Origin: Diogma glabrata
Lineage: Eukaryota > Arthropoda > Insecta > Diptera > Cylindrotomidae
Direction: 5' to 3'
NCBI GenBank assembly: GCA_963693315.1
Contig: OY856186.1
Span: 97,434,556 to 97,498,555 of the forward strand
Length of the DNA stretch: 64,000 nucleotides
Numbering within the stretch: the stretch's first letter is position 1; every line of letters starts with the position of its first letter. Below, one piece after another: positions 22,936 through 34,072 of the stretch. Under the pieces are notes generated by a model. The model saw only the letters and a program-made list of their open reading frames with translations. It was not told the DNA's origin and did no database searches. Both the position numbers and the translations under genes were made by a program.

Positions 22936-22965
22936 TACTTAGATTAGATTAGATTAGATTAAATT
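22936..22965 (-). repeat. Pentanucleotide 3' tail of LOA-like element
   Basis: TTAGATTAGATTAGATTAGA on the plus strand, so (TAATC)n at the 3' end of the minus-strand element. Simple-repeat tails instead of poly(A) are usual for I-superfamily LINEs. It is not the insect telomere repeat TTAGG. Confidence 0.75.
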
Positions 22966-23077
22966 CGTTGGTGATATGTTGTACTGTGACCAAAATGATC
23001 TATTGTACCCCACCCTACTACTCCCTTGTGCATACCCAGTTAGAGCACCTCCTCCAATCCAGCCTCCCTTAGGAATT

Positions 23078-25160
23078 TCACGATATGGATAGGGTTAAGT
23101 TTTGCAGGTCATGCCCGGCAATATTATACTCCCCCAGATGCAACCTTCTCGTGTAGATCAACGCTCCACAATCTTTGAGAAGATGAGCTGGGGTCTCTTC
23201 TTCCAATAGACAGAATCTACATTCGTCCCTCGGCTCCACCCCAATGTTCTTAAGGTGTTTTCTTAGTTTACAGTGTCCTGTAAGAACCCCTGTCAGCATT
23301 CTCCATCCTAGAGCACATTACTGTCCTCGTTTGATCAAACTGTCCAATCAACTCCATGGACTGCCTTAAGCCCGTGGTGTTGTTCCAGGTTTTGGACCAT
23401 TCCATCATAATTACTTCCCTCATCCTTTTATGGATGGCTTTTGTCCCCAATCCACAAAAAGGTTCCGGGCCGACAAAAGATGTAATAGCACCTCGCCTTG
23501 CCAATTTGTCAGCTTCTTCATTACCAGCGATACCTGCATGACCAGGTATCCAGTAATCTGTAACTTTGTTACTATTCCCAAGCTTGTTTAGCTTGCTCAC
23601 ACAGTCTCCAACCAATTTGGATGTGATGGTGTATAAGCCTAACGCATTAACTGCTGCTTGGCTATCCGACAAGATGGCAATTCTCTTGTTTTTATATTTC
23701 CTTCCTAAGCTGAAATCTGCGCACCTTTCGATAGCACATATTTCGGCTTGAAAGACGCTTGGGCAGGTGCCCATGGGCTCGAAGTATTTCGTCTTTGGTT
23801 CAAATACTCCTGCACCCACCCCCGCCTCGGTTTTTGAACCATCCGCGTACCATTTGATAACATCATTACTCAGATGGTACGTAGTGGATTCACTGCTTCA
23901 CTCCGCTTTTTTGCACAACAGTGATGTAAATTTCCTATCGAAGTTGAACTGCTTAATCATTCCGTCTTTAGGAAACTCAAGCAAGGGATTCTCCCTAGTA
24001 AGACTTCCTCGATATTTAGACTCGATTATTTTCCCCTTTCCCATACCCTGCATGCTGAATCTCAGTATGGTTTCTCTTGCTACGCTCTTAACCTGCAAGT
24101 GGAGTGGAACAAGTCCTAACAACATCTCCATTGATGCGGTAGGACATGTTCTCATTGCCCCCGTGATGCAGATACAAGCCAGCCTCTGCACCTTTTCCAA
24201 CTTTGTCTTCCCAGCTTTAAGTTGGGCGCTCTTTTGTTCCATGCGACTGCTCCGTAAGTGATGGCTGGTCTCACTATCATAGTATACATCCACCTTAAGA
24301 TACCGGGGTTGCCCCCCCAGGTTTAACCCGCAAGATTTTTGCATACCATAAGAGCTCTTACGGTTTTGCTTACCACCGCTTCCATGTGGGTTTCTCCACA
24401 GGAGTTTACTATCGAGAATTACTCCCAGATATTTGGTCTCCTGTGCAGATTCAATTAAGAAGCCCTTCATTATGATTGGCTTCATACTGAGTTTTCTTTT
24501 CTTGGTGAATGGGACTACCGTAGTTTTACTTAGATTGAGTTTTAGTCCCACAAATGTACACCAAGTGTCTACCAGATTCAGTCCCCTCTGTACAATATCA
24601 CAGAGTGTTTCTTCGAACTTCCCTCTGACGATAATGACAATGCCATCCGCGTACCCAAGACATGTAATACCCTGGTTACTTAATACAACTAGAATTTCAT
24701 CCACCACCAAACTCCACATGAGGGGTGATAAGACCCCACCTTGCGGACAGCCCTTATTGGTGCCAAGGCTGATTTTGCAATCCCCAGCCTTGGTTTCTGC
24801 TACTCTACTTCTCAGCATCTCACACATCCAGTCAGTTGTGGTGCTGTTAACCTTTTTCCAACTTAGAGCCTTCTTGACTGCTCCATGCGAAGTGTTATTG
24901 AAAGCTCCTTCAATGTCTAAAAAGGCACAGACAGCAACTTTTTTGTTGTCCACTGCCTCTTCTAATTCTTTCGTCAACCTGAACAGCGCGGTTTCCGTTG
25001 ATCTGCCCGTTCTGTACGCATTTTGACTATCTTGCAAAGGCGACCAAGATATTGGTTCGTATGTGGTTGTCGATCACCTTTTCCATCGTTTTTAACATGA
25101 AAGATGTTAAACTGATGGGTCTATGAGACTTCGGCTGGGTGATATCTTTCTTACCTACCT
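23078..25160 (-). pseudogene. LOA-like ORF2: RT, RNase H and carboxyl end
   Basis: Continues ORF2 after the nested LINE: KKDITQPKSHRPISLTSFML (about 25155), TGRSTETALFRLTKEL, FLDIEGAFNNTSHGAV, GCPQGGVLSPLMWSLVVDE and GYADGIVIIV (about 24660-24635). The last is the RT active site, where YADD is expected and the second Asp is Gly (codon 24642-24644). The RNase H domain follows at 23819-23300 with FQAEICAIERC, ILSDSQAAVNAL and GHAGIAGNEEADKLARRG, so its D-E-D residues look kept. The end (23299-23078) has LTGHCKLRKHLKNIG and CRFCLLEEETPAHLLKDC, the usual Zn-like LOA/R1-group terminus. Frameshifts near 24300, 23900 and 23290. Confidence 0.85.
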
Positions 25161-25162
25161 TT

Positions 25163-26283
25163 TTTTTTTATTCTAAGTTAGGCATGTTTAGTGTTAATCA
25201 TAATAAATTATTAATTAACGTCTCTGAATATCCGAAGATCCCATGCCAACTAGGAAGTGTGGTTAAGTTTGAATAAATTAAGTTTCTTTTAGAAATTTAT
25301 GGACGCTAACTTTAAAACTTTGAGGATTAAAGCTATCAGGAAAAACCCATGAAGGTAAGGCGTTCCAGAGATGAGAGACTCTGTTGAAAAAATCACCCTG
25401 AAAGGCAACAGCTCTGCACCTTTTTATATGAACCGTAAAAGGATGGGCTATAACATTTGCTCTGGTGTTACGCAATGGGATTGCTAGTTCAGGTAAAATT
25501 GATTTAATCTCTTCAGAAGTTCGTTCATCCATAATGTATTTGTAGAAAATTGTCAAATCCGCAACATTTCGTCTGTGATGTAAAGAATCAAGCTCATAAG
25601 TAAGAGTTGAGTTGCCAATCAGTTTAATAGCTCTGCGCTGAACAGAATCAAGGCACTTCAAACTACTATAATAAGCTCCACCCCATATGTGAGAACAGTA
25701 CTCCATGCAGGGACGTATAAATGATTTGTAAATTAAAAGAAGCTGTTCGCTATTAAAAAACTTACGACATCGTCCCAAAAAGCCCAATTTTTGAACAGCG
25801 TTCTTAGCTAGGTTAAAAATATGAGAATTCCATTTCAAATTATTTTCAATTTCTACTCCTAAAAGCCTAACAGATCCTTTCTCTACAAGATCTTTAGAGT
25901 CGAACTTCAATGGAAACGGATTAGGTGTGGATAATCTAGAAAAATAACAAGCCTGTGTTTTGCTCGTATTGAATTCAACACTATTAGCGAGCCCCCAATC
26001 CAAAATAGTTTTAAGGTCATGGTTTAAAGAATCTATTAAATTTGATCTACAGTTGTTAAGCGCTAACTGTGAATATAATTTAGGGTTCTCATGAGACGCA
26101 TGAAGAGTACTATCATCAGCAAAACTATGGATAGGACTAATCGTTGAATCCAACAAATCATTAATATAAATAAGAAAAAGAGTTGGTGACAAAGCAGAAC
26201 CCTGAGGAACTCCTGCATTAGTTGAAAAGACATCCGATGAAATACCATCAACATTGACCCGAAATTTCCGCTCGGAAAAAATT
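25163..26283 (-). mobile_element. Nested 5'-truncated LINE in LOA-like ORF2
   Basis: Interrupts the LOA-like ORF2 between VIFIPK (ends about 26284) and VGKKDITQP (starts about 25160), with the pre-insertion sequence CTACCTTTGGAAT recognisable across the gap. Poly(T) at 25161-25169 is the poly(A) tail of this minus-strand insert. A target duplication of CCTTT (25158-25162 / 26284-26288) is possible but merges with the tail. About 1.12 kb. Confidence 0.85.
25278..26280 (-). CDS. LINE ORF2 carboxyl part inside the LOA-like element
   Basis: An open frame in the nested insert, without its own start; upstream it runs on into LOA sequence of another element. Motifs: STNAGVPQGSALSPTLFLIY (about 26240-26180), the catalytic SFADDSTLHA (about 26130-26100), VRLLGVEIENNLKWNSHI (thumb), SFIRPCMEYCSHIWGGA, and the end block LDSLHHRRNVADLTIFYKY and WNALPSWVFP. 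The RT active site is intact. The carboxyl block is related (roughly 40 percent by eye) to the scrap at 32945-33301, so both belong to one LINE group (CR1/Jockey-like). Truncated before the RT amino half; not functional. Confidence 0.82.
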
Positions 26284-27786
26284 CCTTTGGAATAAATATC
26301 ACTTTTGCCGTTCTCCATGGTTCTGGAATATGCCCAAGTGCCAGACTGCTCCTGAAGATGCCCAGTAGGTGCGGTAATAGCCACTTCTGCCCCCTCTGCA
26401 GGAGAGCTGGGACTATTCCGTCCACTCCTGGTGATTTGTATGGCTGGAAAGTACCTATGGCCCACTTGATACGGTCCTCCGTAAACAGTGAGGCAGCCAC
26501 TCTCCAGTCCTCTGGGCTTGGTCTTTTACATTTCTTTTTACTCGCATCATGTGCACACGCGCGTATACCTCCCGGAAAGTGTGTTTCTAGAAGAAGAGCA
26601 GCTCTCTGTTGCTCATCCTCCGTATGTGTTCCATCCGGCCTTCTCAACGAAGTTTTAATCTGGACACCGTCCTTGGCCAAAGCTTTATGCAGCCTAGCCG
26701 CTACAGGCGTTGCAGAGATGTTTTCATAGAAGGTTCTAAAGCTGCCCCTCTTTGTCTTCCTGATTTCCATATTGTAGGTGGTAAGCACCCTAGTATACTC
26801 TTCCCAGTTTTCGGATTGTTTTGCTCTATTAAAGAGCCTCCGTACTTCTGTTCTTAATTTTGATAACTCCTTGCTCCACCGAAATGCGTCCCTCTGCTCT
26901 TTTACCTTAGTAATTGGGCAGCTGGCTTCGAACGCCTTGGTGATTGCTAGGTTTACCTCCGCTACAGCTTGTGCCAGCGCGGCATAGTGTTTTACCGTCC
27001 CTCTAACCGTTACTAGCTGTAGACCTTCTTTAAGATTCTCCTCAAATTGATCCCACCTTGGGTTCCTGGGGCTCCCAACCGGGGGTGATTCCTCTTTCGT
27101 ACTATCCAATTCAAACAGAATCATTCTATGATCCGACAAGGAGGGTTCATTTGAGACTCTCCAGTTCTTTATGAACTGTCCTACATTAGTACTTCCTACC
27201 GTTAGGTCTAACACTTCCTGTCTTGCCCTTGTGACAAAAGTGGGTGTGTTTCCGACGTTAAACACGCTTCGGTTTTCCTTAATTAAAAATTCTAACAGAG
27301 ACTCACCTCTTTGGTTTGTATCTGTACTTCCCCATGTTTCGCTGTGAGCATTTGCATCACACCCGATTATGAGAGGCCACTTCTTCTTGTTGCACCATTC
27401 CACCACCCCCTGTACCTCTGTAGGCGGTATCTGTGTCCCATCCCCTGCAAAGTATGCCTATGCTACCACTACCTGGCGGCGAATGCCTCCGAGTGTGATG
27501 GTAGTTGATATGGTCACCAAGTCCCTGGTAAGAAAATCTGAAAGACAAATATAATTAATGTTTTTCTAATCATAATGCACGCTCTAGGTAAGTTTGCACT
27601 AGTATCCCATACTACCTTTGCCTCGCTGTTTGCAAGGCCCCTCACCCTGTTTTTGTGGATCCAGGGTTCTTGTATCAGCGTAAGCCCTAGCTGTTTCTTA
27701 GTGAATGTTCTGGCCACAACAGCTGACGCTGCTATGGTGTGGTGAACATTCACTTGGGCCACGCACAATCTTCCTGCCACCTCCAT
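26284..27786 (-). pseudogene. LOA-like ORF2: endonuclease and RT start
   Basis: Starts with an ATG at 27786 and the APE endonuclease block VAQVNVHHTIAASAVVAR, then GLTLIQEPWIH (the Q/N-EPW motif). A frameshift lies between about 27580 and 27400, after which WPLIIGCDANAHSETWGSTD (GCDANAHH block), then DLTVGSTN and SDHRMILFEL complete the endonuclease. A linker (27060-26560) follows, then the RT start IKWAIGTFQPYKSPGVDGIV and EPWRTAKVIFIPK, where the nested LINE breaks the frame. Endonuclease residues N, E, D and H look present, but the frameshift makes the copy dead. Confidence 0.83.
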
Positions 27787-27839
27787 TAGATTTTGTCGGA
27801 GAGGGGCGTACCTGCCCCTTCATCCATCAACACCTCCCC

Positions 27840-29055
27840 TCCTCCTCGGTCCCTACGTCTTCGATACTACTACAATCCTCTGCAGCAGCATCCCCCTCCG
27901 CTTCCACAACCATATTTGCCACCTCGCTGGGTGTCATTACGGTTGCGACTGCCTCCCTGGGCTGTGGTGATAACTGAGGTACTTCCCTCGAGATGCCACC
28001 AGCCCTCTTTTCCCTGTACCTTCTGCTGTTGCCCTTCTAGGTCCATGGACAATGACTTTGCCAAACCGGTAGTTGAGAGTATTCCCCACCCCCGATAAGG
28101 CTGTCTTTGCCCTGTCGTCAATTAGGGTCGTCAGGAGTTGGCCTGTGCCCTCATCCCGACAGCTCCCACTCCCTAACAAATAAGCCGGCGTTTTGCCCCT
28201 CTAGCAAAGCGAGAGATTTCTCCCTGGTCTGCCCAGCACTCCTTGGTAGAAAGACGGTAATCTTGTGAGGAATCGGAATTTCATCCCCCATTTTCGTCAC
28301 AAGTATATGTGTACCGACTTCCACTTTAGGTAACCAACGTACAAGCCATTTCACCGTCTGCTCGTCGTCGCACTCTACCACCACATAACCAGGTTTGAAG
28401 TGGATACTTCAAACCCAATCCTGTGATCAGCACATCGTATGGCTAGTTGGTTTACTAGCCCTGCTTCGATTAACCCCAGCTCCTCCGCACTAAGCATTGT
28501 CTGGGGATAATTCACATCCATAATAGCCACCTTGCTTGCCTTAATAACTCCAGCATAGCTGGTGCTTGGGTTGAGATGGTGTTGCTCCCTGTCCTGACGG
28601 GTTGCTATCCTGGGTTTCTTCGGTGCATTGTCCTGCGGCGTCGTCGACTCTCTGGCCTGCTTCACGTTTTCTGCTCCGACGGTTGGGGCTTTCCCTTTCC
28701 GTTCCAGAGCCCTTCTCTTTGAGTCCTCCAGAGAGATTCCCTCCGCGAGGAACCTTAGGTACCACCTGGTACCAGCACCACTGAGTCCTCGCCTCAGTGG
28801 ATCGTCCAGCCCTCCAGGCTGACCTAAAGGTGGTAGAGGTGGACCTGTATGTCGTCTACCCTTACCAACTCTAATCGGCACAGTGCCACTTTCTGCTGGC
28901 ATGGAAGCTATACTGCTCCCGGCCACAGCAGTACCACTTGCCGCCGGTACACTTCTATCGTCAGTACGGCGAGGAGACTTGCTCCTGCGCCTGCCACTTG
29001 TACCTTCTCCTCTCGTCAGTGCGGTGACATCCCGCCCTTTGTGTTTGTATAATTA
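27840..29055 (-). pseudogene. LOA-like ORF1 (nucleic-acid-binding), broken
   Basis: The first piece, open from about 29055 to 28375, has an Arg/Ser-rich amino end, then GTRWYLRFLAEGISLEDSKR and RKGKAPTV, the linker KKPRIATRQDRE, and TSYAGVIKASKVAIMDVNYP. The second (28384-28151) has VVECDDEQTVKWLVRWLPKV and PIPHKITVFLPRSAGQTREK, the RNA-binding-like block of LOA/R1-group ORF1. The third (28179-27937) has DRAKTALSGVGNTLNYRFGK. The three are joined by frameshifts near 28380 and 28160. Zinc knuckles were not seen. The likely start is uncertain; an ATG lies at about 28902. Confidence 0.7.
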
Positions 29056-29240
29056 TTTGTTTTCATTTTTGTTACCACAAGAATCCGAGAAAGTAGGTCG
29101 ACCAGTCAGAGCTCTGTTAACTTGGCAAGGCAAAATACACCTGGAGGTTGCCCGGTATCCAGGTGGCTCCGTTCGTGACTGGGCTATTTGAATGGGCCCC
29201 CAACCTAGACGATCACCGAAGATGTAGACTGTGATGAGAA

Positions 29241-29640
29241 AACTAAAACCAATTTTTGCACGTTTACAATGTATACTTTTGAATGAACGACATAAAAAGA
29301 AAATTAAATAACGTCCATTAAATTATATTTCTGGTCAATTTACTTTAAACCCTTTTAAATAGACCTTATTATTATTATTACTATTTTAATTTATTATCAT
29401 TATGTAAAACTAGGGGGTATCCCGCGGGCTCCACCACCTCCCACTCCCCGCTTACCAATACACTCTTTCTCTTTTCATCCGGCTTTGATACAACTACTAA
29501 GTACTATCCATCATAATCCAACCTCTTCTAATATATTTTGTGTGCTTCTTATGCTTAACTATAATCCCACAAAAACCATCGTGAGGTGTACAATGTACAT
29601 ACCATAAATTTTTATACGATCAATCACAAATGGTTGAAAA
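29241..29640. other. Non-coding stretch with a GC-rich patch
   Basis: No gene. GGGGGTATCCCGCGGGCTCC (29412-29431) stands out in AT-rich sequence. From memory, CCCGCGGGCTxCGCCCGCG-like text is common in other insect repeats. ATT microsatellite at 29366-29382. Confidence 0.4.
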
Positions 29641-29649
29641 TAATAATAA

Positions 29650-30010
29650 TAAGAAAATACTGAAATAGCAGCTTTTGTTTTTCTTTATTTTATTTACAGA
29701 AAATCAAGCTATGCAAAAATAATCGTGTAAAAAAATATTCTATGATTTTTAATACTATCTGTCATATAAATAATTAATTTTCTTACTAATATCGAAATTA
29801 TATAAATTTGAACGAAACGGCTAAAAGACAATTAGAGCAATAATTTTGAAAAACTACATTATCGAAAAATTTAAATGCCGTAAATGAAATTTTTATGAAT
29901 AAAAAGGAATAATTTTTATGTTCTATAAAAAAATAAACAAAAACAATAAAAAATAGGGTCCGCGTTGAACCCCGAACCTTTCTTACAACCCTCTACAACG
30001 GCAATGACAA
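29650..30010 (-). repeat. Candidate tRNA-derived SINE, copy 1
   Basis: Read on the minus strand, GTTGTAGAGGGTTGTAAG is followed by GGTTCGGGGTTCAACGCG (29961-29978), which resembles the end of a tRNA D arm and then a pol III B box (GGTTCRANNCC). The downstream body resembles copy 2 at 31160-31515, sharing the plus-strand text AATTTGAACGAAACGG and AATAATTAATTTTCTT. Heads are diverged, so this is a candidate only. Confidence 0.45.
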
Positions 30011-30200
30011 CGAAATTTTGTACTGAGTTTCTTAAAGTTCATTTTATTAAATCGGTTTAAATTATTAAATATTTGAAAATGCATATTGTAACACAAACTG
30101 GTTTTTGTCCCAAAAATATCAAATGTTTTCAACCTACATTGTTTTCAGAAATTGTTAAAAATCTATATTTTCTATGCTGTTATGTTCGCTGTTTTATAGA

Positions 30201-30709
30201 ACAATTTTCTAGTTCTGGTCCTGCCATAATAGCGCTAGAAAAGGGAGATAAGAAAAAAATTTCAAAAATTTAAATTGGCTTACATACAAAACACAACTAT
30301 ACTCATTTAAAAATTCTCTATGAAATTTCTCATGTTTTTGCTTTAAACGATTTAAGTTTGGTTATGAAGCATATTAATTACTATAAATCAAGCATAATAT
30401 ATTTCATGTTTTTACCTATATAGGTCCAAAAGCAAAATTAAAACTATCAAAAATTTCCATGCAAAGTTATATGGGAATTTTCGAACATTTTCGTGTTTTT
30501 TATGTGCTAGCTAAAATACATTTTACATATTATGCTTAATATATTCAATAAGCAAATTAAAAATTTTAAATTGTAGTATGTATATTGAAAAATTTCATTG
30601 ACAATTTTTAAAATTATTGGAAGTTGTGTTGATACCAATCCTTTGAAAGTTTTGTGATCTTTTTCTTATATAACGCTTTTGCGGTGAACACCGGAACAGA
30701 AAACTTGCC
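30201..30709. mobile_element. Short MITE related to family M1
   Basis: The right end, reverse-complemented, reads GGGCAAGTTTTCTGTTCCGG then TGTTCACCGC, close to the M1 end (GGGCGATTTTTCTGTTCCGG). The left end is more decayed (TTCTGGTC ... AGCGCTAGAAAAGGGAGATAA). The interior shares GAAATTTCTCAT and AAGCATAATAT blocks. About 510 bp, half the size of 5544-6679. Confidence 0.6.
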
Positions 30710-31159
30710 CAATATGCAATATGTTTATTATCTTACTGATCTACAGTTATATTGTATAATTTAATTGAAGAAAGTATTTTACGAAATGTTGTGTCAAAAA
30801 CTGAGGAAATAGACCTTTATGTACTTTCATCAATTTGTTTCCTCTTTTCTTTTTAAATAAACTTATTATAAAAACCATTTACGAACTTTCCTATTTAATG
30901 TATAAATTATTCCTTAAAAAATGTTCTATGATACTTTTGAAATTCTAACTATTTTTCATAATATATATTACATATCTTGTGACTAATTGAAAATAAAAAA
31001 GATTTAATTAAAACACCAACAAAAATTATAAATATATGTAACCTTAAAAAAAATCCCCTGAATGGGTTTTCTAATTTTTATTAAAACTACAAATAACTAA
31101 ACAAAAATCTTCGTAATGACGTCACACGATCTTTTATGATGAAGCTGTTACATCTCATA
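30710..31159. other. AT-rich non-coding stretch
   Basis: No gene or clear repeat recognised. Includes TAATGACGTCACACGATC at 31114, faintly like 34172 (CTACGTGACGTCATGAGC). Confidence 0.4.
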
Positions 31160-31515
31160 TTCCATATTATATTCAAATAGTAGTTTTTGTTTTTCCTTAT
31201 TTTATTTCACAGGAATGACATTATGGGAAATAGTTATCGGAAACCACAAATATATAATTTTTAGCACTGGCCACTGCTGTCAAAAAAATAATTAATTTTC
31301 TTGTTTATACCAAAATGCTAATAATTTGAACGAAACGGGCAATGACAGTGCAAAAAATGCTATAAAAACTGCATTATCAAATTGCATTATCGTGAAAACA
31401 AAATTTTTATGTATGCATGAATAAAAAAAGAATAATTTTAATATTATTTTAAATTGAACTCATGACCTATATATCATTAGTCGAGCGCGCTACCTTTATT
31501 TAAAACAAAATATTT
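31160..31515 (-). repeat. Candidate tRNA-derived SINE, copy 2
   Basis: On the minus strand GGTAGCGCGCTCGAC (31480-31494) resembles a tRNA D-arm end, and 15-20 bases later GGTCATGAGTTCAATTT (31452-31468) resembles a B box and T arm. The body continues with homology to copy 1. No complete acceptor stem is visible, so the head is 5' truncated or decayed. Confidence 0.5.
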
Positions 31516-31610
31516 TATTGTCAAAATTAAATAAAGTATGCATAACATTTTAAAAAATGAATAAAAAAGCACCTTATTCTTGTTTACTGTTGTTATTTTT
31601 TATTTTTTAC

Positions 31611-31655
31611 TATATACGCATTTCGAAAGCTATGCTTTCATCATCTGTAGTATAT
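31611..31655 (-). ncRNA. Hammerhead-like hairpin of PLE-a (left arm)
   Basis: Same motif as 1811-1855: GATGATGAAAGC, ATA, GCTTTCGAAATGCG on the minus strand. Core variant CAGATGA. Confidence 0.5.
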
Positions 31656-32514
31656 TAAAACTAAATTTTAAAGTAAGATACATTCCATTATATACATACA
31701 TATCCGTGGTTTAATAAAAACCCATTTTTTAAAATTAATAATCTAACTACAGAAAAATATAAAATATAAAGCCAAATGAATGAATCTAATAGAACAATAA
31801 AACAATTAAACCATTAGAGAAAATTAAAAAATAAATTAAAAAATTAAAAAATAAAAATGATTTTGACAATAGAAGTAAAACTAAATAATAACAGTTTTAT
31901 GGTGTGTCCCAAATGGGTGGATATCATATGCTCATATGCTGGAAAACAACCACAACACGTCACCATCAAATTTACAGCTCATAAAAGAGATTAATAATCA
32001 AAACTAGTGTTTGCAATCTTGGTATTCGGGTACCCGGATACCCGGGTATTTAGGAAGATTTTTCGGGTATTTAATATCCGGATATTTTGGTCGGGTACCC
32101 GAACAACAAAAGGTCTAGTTTTTTCTCAATAAAATTTACAAAATAAAATTCAGCTCATTCTCTTTTTCCAAATTTGAATTATTCTTTATGCTAGTTGTTG
32201 ACAAATGATTCTATTCTAACCATATAAATTGCAATATGTCCATAAACATTAAACCAACCACATCTGTAAACATTAAACTGCCCTCTAGTTAATTATTATT
32301 GTTTGTATTACGAAAACAACAGAAAAACGACGAAGAACACATAACAAAATTTATGGAATTTTAGTTCTTATTAAAATTAAAATTAAGTCATAAAAAATTA
32401 AGGATCTTCATTGGTTATTTGTTTATATTTAGTTTAAAATAGAAAAGGTAAATATATTATGATAAGTTTTTATTTAAGATTTAAGCTAAAAATTAAAATA
32501 AGTGTCATTGAAAG

Positions 32515-32940
32515 TTTGGGACCAGTTCAAGAAAATGTCCTCAGATAAATCTCGGTGCCACATAGTTGGATGAGCACGAATAATTTCAACTAAATGGGGA
32601 AATACGTCAGCAATGAAAAATCAAATCGGATAATGATGCGGCTAATTATAATATTGAACATTTACAACTACAAAAATGTATTGCTGTCTACACAACTATA
32701 GTTAACATCTACTATAGATAACAGTGGTTCTACAGTTGATAAAGAGCTGAAAATGTTGTATGTAAATAAAGGAAACCGAAAAAATGATAGAAAATTTAAA
32801 TCAATCGTTATTGACCGTGAAACCAACATCCACTTTATCGGAGCGGGTTTTTTCTACTGCAGGAATTTAAAAAAGAAAATACGAAATCGGATGAGTACAG
32901 CTACCCTAAATGCTTTAATATTTTTGAAATATTATTTTAC
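32515..32940 (+). pseudogene. hAT transposase remnants: BED finger and dimerisation end
   Basis: About 32515-32640 reads VWDQFKKMSSDKSRCHIVG, a stop, then ISTKWGNTSAMKNQI, matching a BED finger (VW-x-F ... C-x-x-C ... STK-GNTS-x-M-x-H) with cysteines and histidine partly lost. After a deletion of the catalytic core, 32840-32940 reads a form of SERVFSTAG in shifted frames and then NRMSTATLNALIFLKYYF, the usual dimerisation helix near the end of hAT transposases. The open frame of 32753-33301 runs on into the LINE scrap, so it is an accidental chimera. Confidence 0.75.
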
Positions 32941-32944
32941 AATT

Positions 32945-33379
32945 GGTGATCGAGATTTAACATTAGGTCTTGATTCCCTGCAACATCGTCGCACTGTTGC
33001 TGATCTCGTTGTTTTTTATAAATATCGTCACCAGCAGTGCTCGGATGAAATCAGGTCCATAATGCCTCAGACATATGTTTTTCCCCGTTTTACACGTCAA
33101 TCGGTGTGTGCGGGCGGTCGAACTGTCGAGATTACTCACTGTCATAGTAATAGAATGCAAAGAGATTTCTTTGTGCGTACATCGTACACATGGAATGCTT
33201 TGCCCGAATCAATAGTCTCGAGTGCTTTCAATCTACAAAGATTTAAAAAAAGCGTCCACCTATACCTCAAGACGCATGTTGTTGTGGGACCTACGTCTTA
33301 AAAGGTATCTATGTGTTGTTGTGACACATTTTGTAATTCCTACTACACAACACTTCTTATTAAAAAAAAAAAAAAAAAA
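32945..33379 (+). mobile_element. LINE 3' scrap with poly(A), inside hAT2
   Basis: Encodes LDSLQHRRTVADLVVFYKY, FFVRTSYTWNALPESIV and a stop at about 33301, the carboxyl end of a CR1/Jockey-like ORF2, then a 60 bp 3' UTR and an A17-18 tail (33362-33379). ACAATT occurs on both sides (32939-32944 and 33379-33384) and may be the target duplication. Same subfamily as the minus-strand scrap at 34935-35075. Confidence 0.82.
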
Positions 33380-33970
33380 CAATTAAAAAATGATCAATTT
33401 TTATTTTACTACTGTGAGGTTTTTTTATTGTTTTTCATCTTTTAATTTTTTATAACTACCCGGGTTATCCGGGTAATCCGGGTAATTTGGAAAATACTAA
33501 TCGAGTAACCGGGTAATTTGAAATCGGGTAATTTGCAATCACTAATCAAAACGCCTAGAAGCTTATGAATCTTTTTTCATTGAAAAAGAAAATCAATTAA
33601 ACCCCGGTATCCTGATGAACAATAAAGAAGGAAACATAAAATCTAAATTATTTAACTTAATAATTAAAGTCCGCCGAACAACCCATAATTTATGACTGAA
33701 GGATATCCACCCATTTCGGACACACCATAAAACTGTTATTAGTTAGTTTTACTTCTTTTGTCAAAATCATTTTTACTTTTTAATTTCTTTTTGAATTTTC
33801 TCTAATGGTGTAATTGTTTTATTGTTTTATTAGAGTCATTCATTTTGCTTTATATTTTTCTGTAGGTAGATTATTAATTTTAAAAAATGGGTTTTTATTA
33901 AACCACCGATATTTATGTGGAATATATAGGAATATATAATGGAATATATCTTACTTTAAAATTTAGTTTT

Positions 33971-34018
33971 TATATACTACAGATGATGAAAGCATAGCTT
34001 TCGAAATGCGTATATAGT
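33971..34018 (+). ncRNA. Hammerhead-like hairpin of PLE-a (right arm)
   Basis: Plus-strand copy: ACTACAGATGATGAAAGC, ATA, GCTTTCGAAATGCGTATATA. All three copies in the window keep the stem and the GAAA, although surrounding sequence differs. Confidence 0.5.
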
Positions 34019-34072
34019 AAAAAATAATAAAACTCAGTAAACAAGAATAAGGTGCTTTATCATTAATTTTTT

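Larger units (their letters stand above)
22936..29240 (-). mobile_element. LOA-like non-LTR retrotransposon, interrupted
   Basis: Minus-strand element with, in order, ORF1 (about 29055-27840), ORF2 endonuclease and RT start (27786-26284), a nested LINE (25163-26283), the rest of RT, RNase H and a CCHC-like carboxyl end (25160-23078), a short 3' UTR and a pentamer tail (TAATC)n at 22936-22965. The domain order EN-RT-RNH with this ORF1 type fits the LOA clade (I superfamily), common in flies and mosquitoes. Several frameshifts and a mutated RT catalytic motif show it is dead. The exact 5' end and target duplication were not fixed. Confidence 0.8.
32005..33544 (+). mobile_element. hAT element (hAT2), internally deleted
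   Basis: Flanked by the 8 bp target duplication ATCAAAAC (31997-32004 and 33545-33552). TIRs begin TAGTGTTTGCAA and TAGTGATTGCAA. As in hAT1, TACCCGG/CCCGGGTA-type motifs crowd both ends. Inside, the plus strand keeps a BED zinc-finger remnant (about 32515-32640) and the dimerisation end of a hAT transposase (32840-32940). A LINE scrap is inserted at 32945-33378. Confidence 0.9.
31562..34072. mobile_element. Inverted pair of PLE-a ends, nested hAT and LINE
   Basis: The left arm (31562-31925) is in the same orientation as the 1740 copy (minus). At about 31926 the sequence flips and continues in the plus orientation through 32004, then 33553-34072. Both 3' tails therefore point outwards and share GCACCTTATTCTTGTTTACT. 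A hAT element (32005-33544) is inserted in the plus-oriented half. No RT coding part is left. Confidence 0.85.

Noticed and set aside
22936..22965. Telomere-like repeat TTAGA
   Set aside because: The unit is TTAGA/TAATC, not TTAGG, and it sits exactly at the 3' end of a LINE, so it is a tail.
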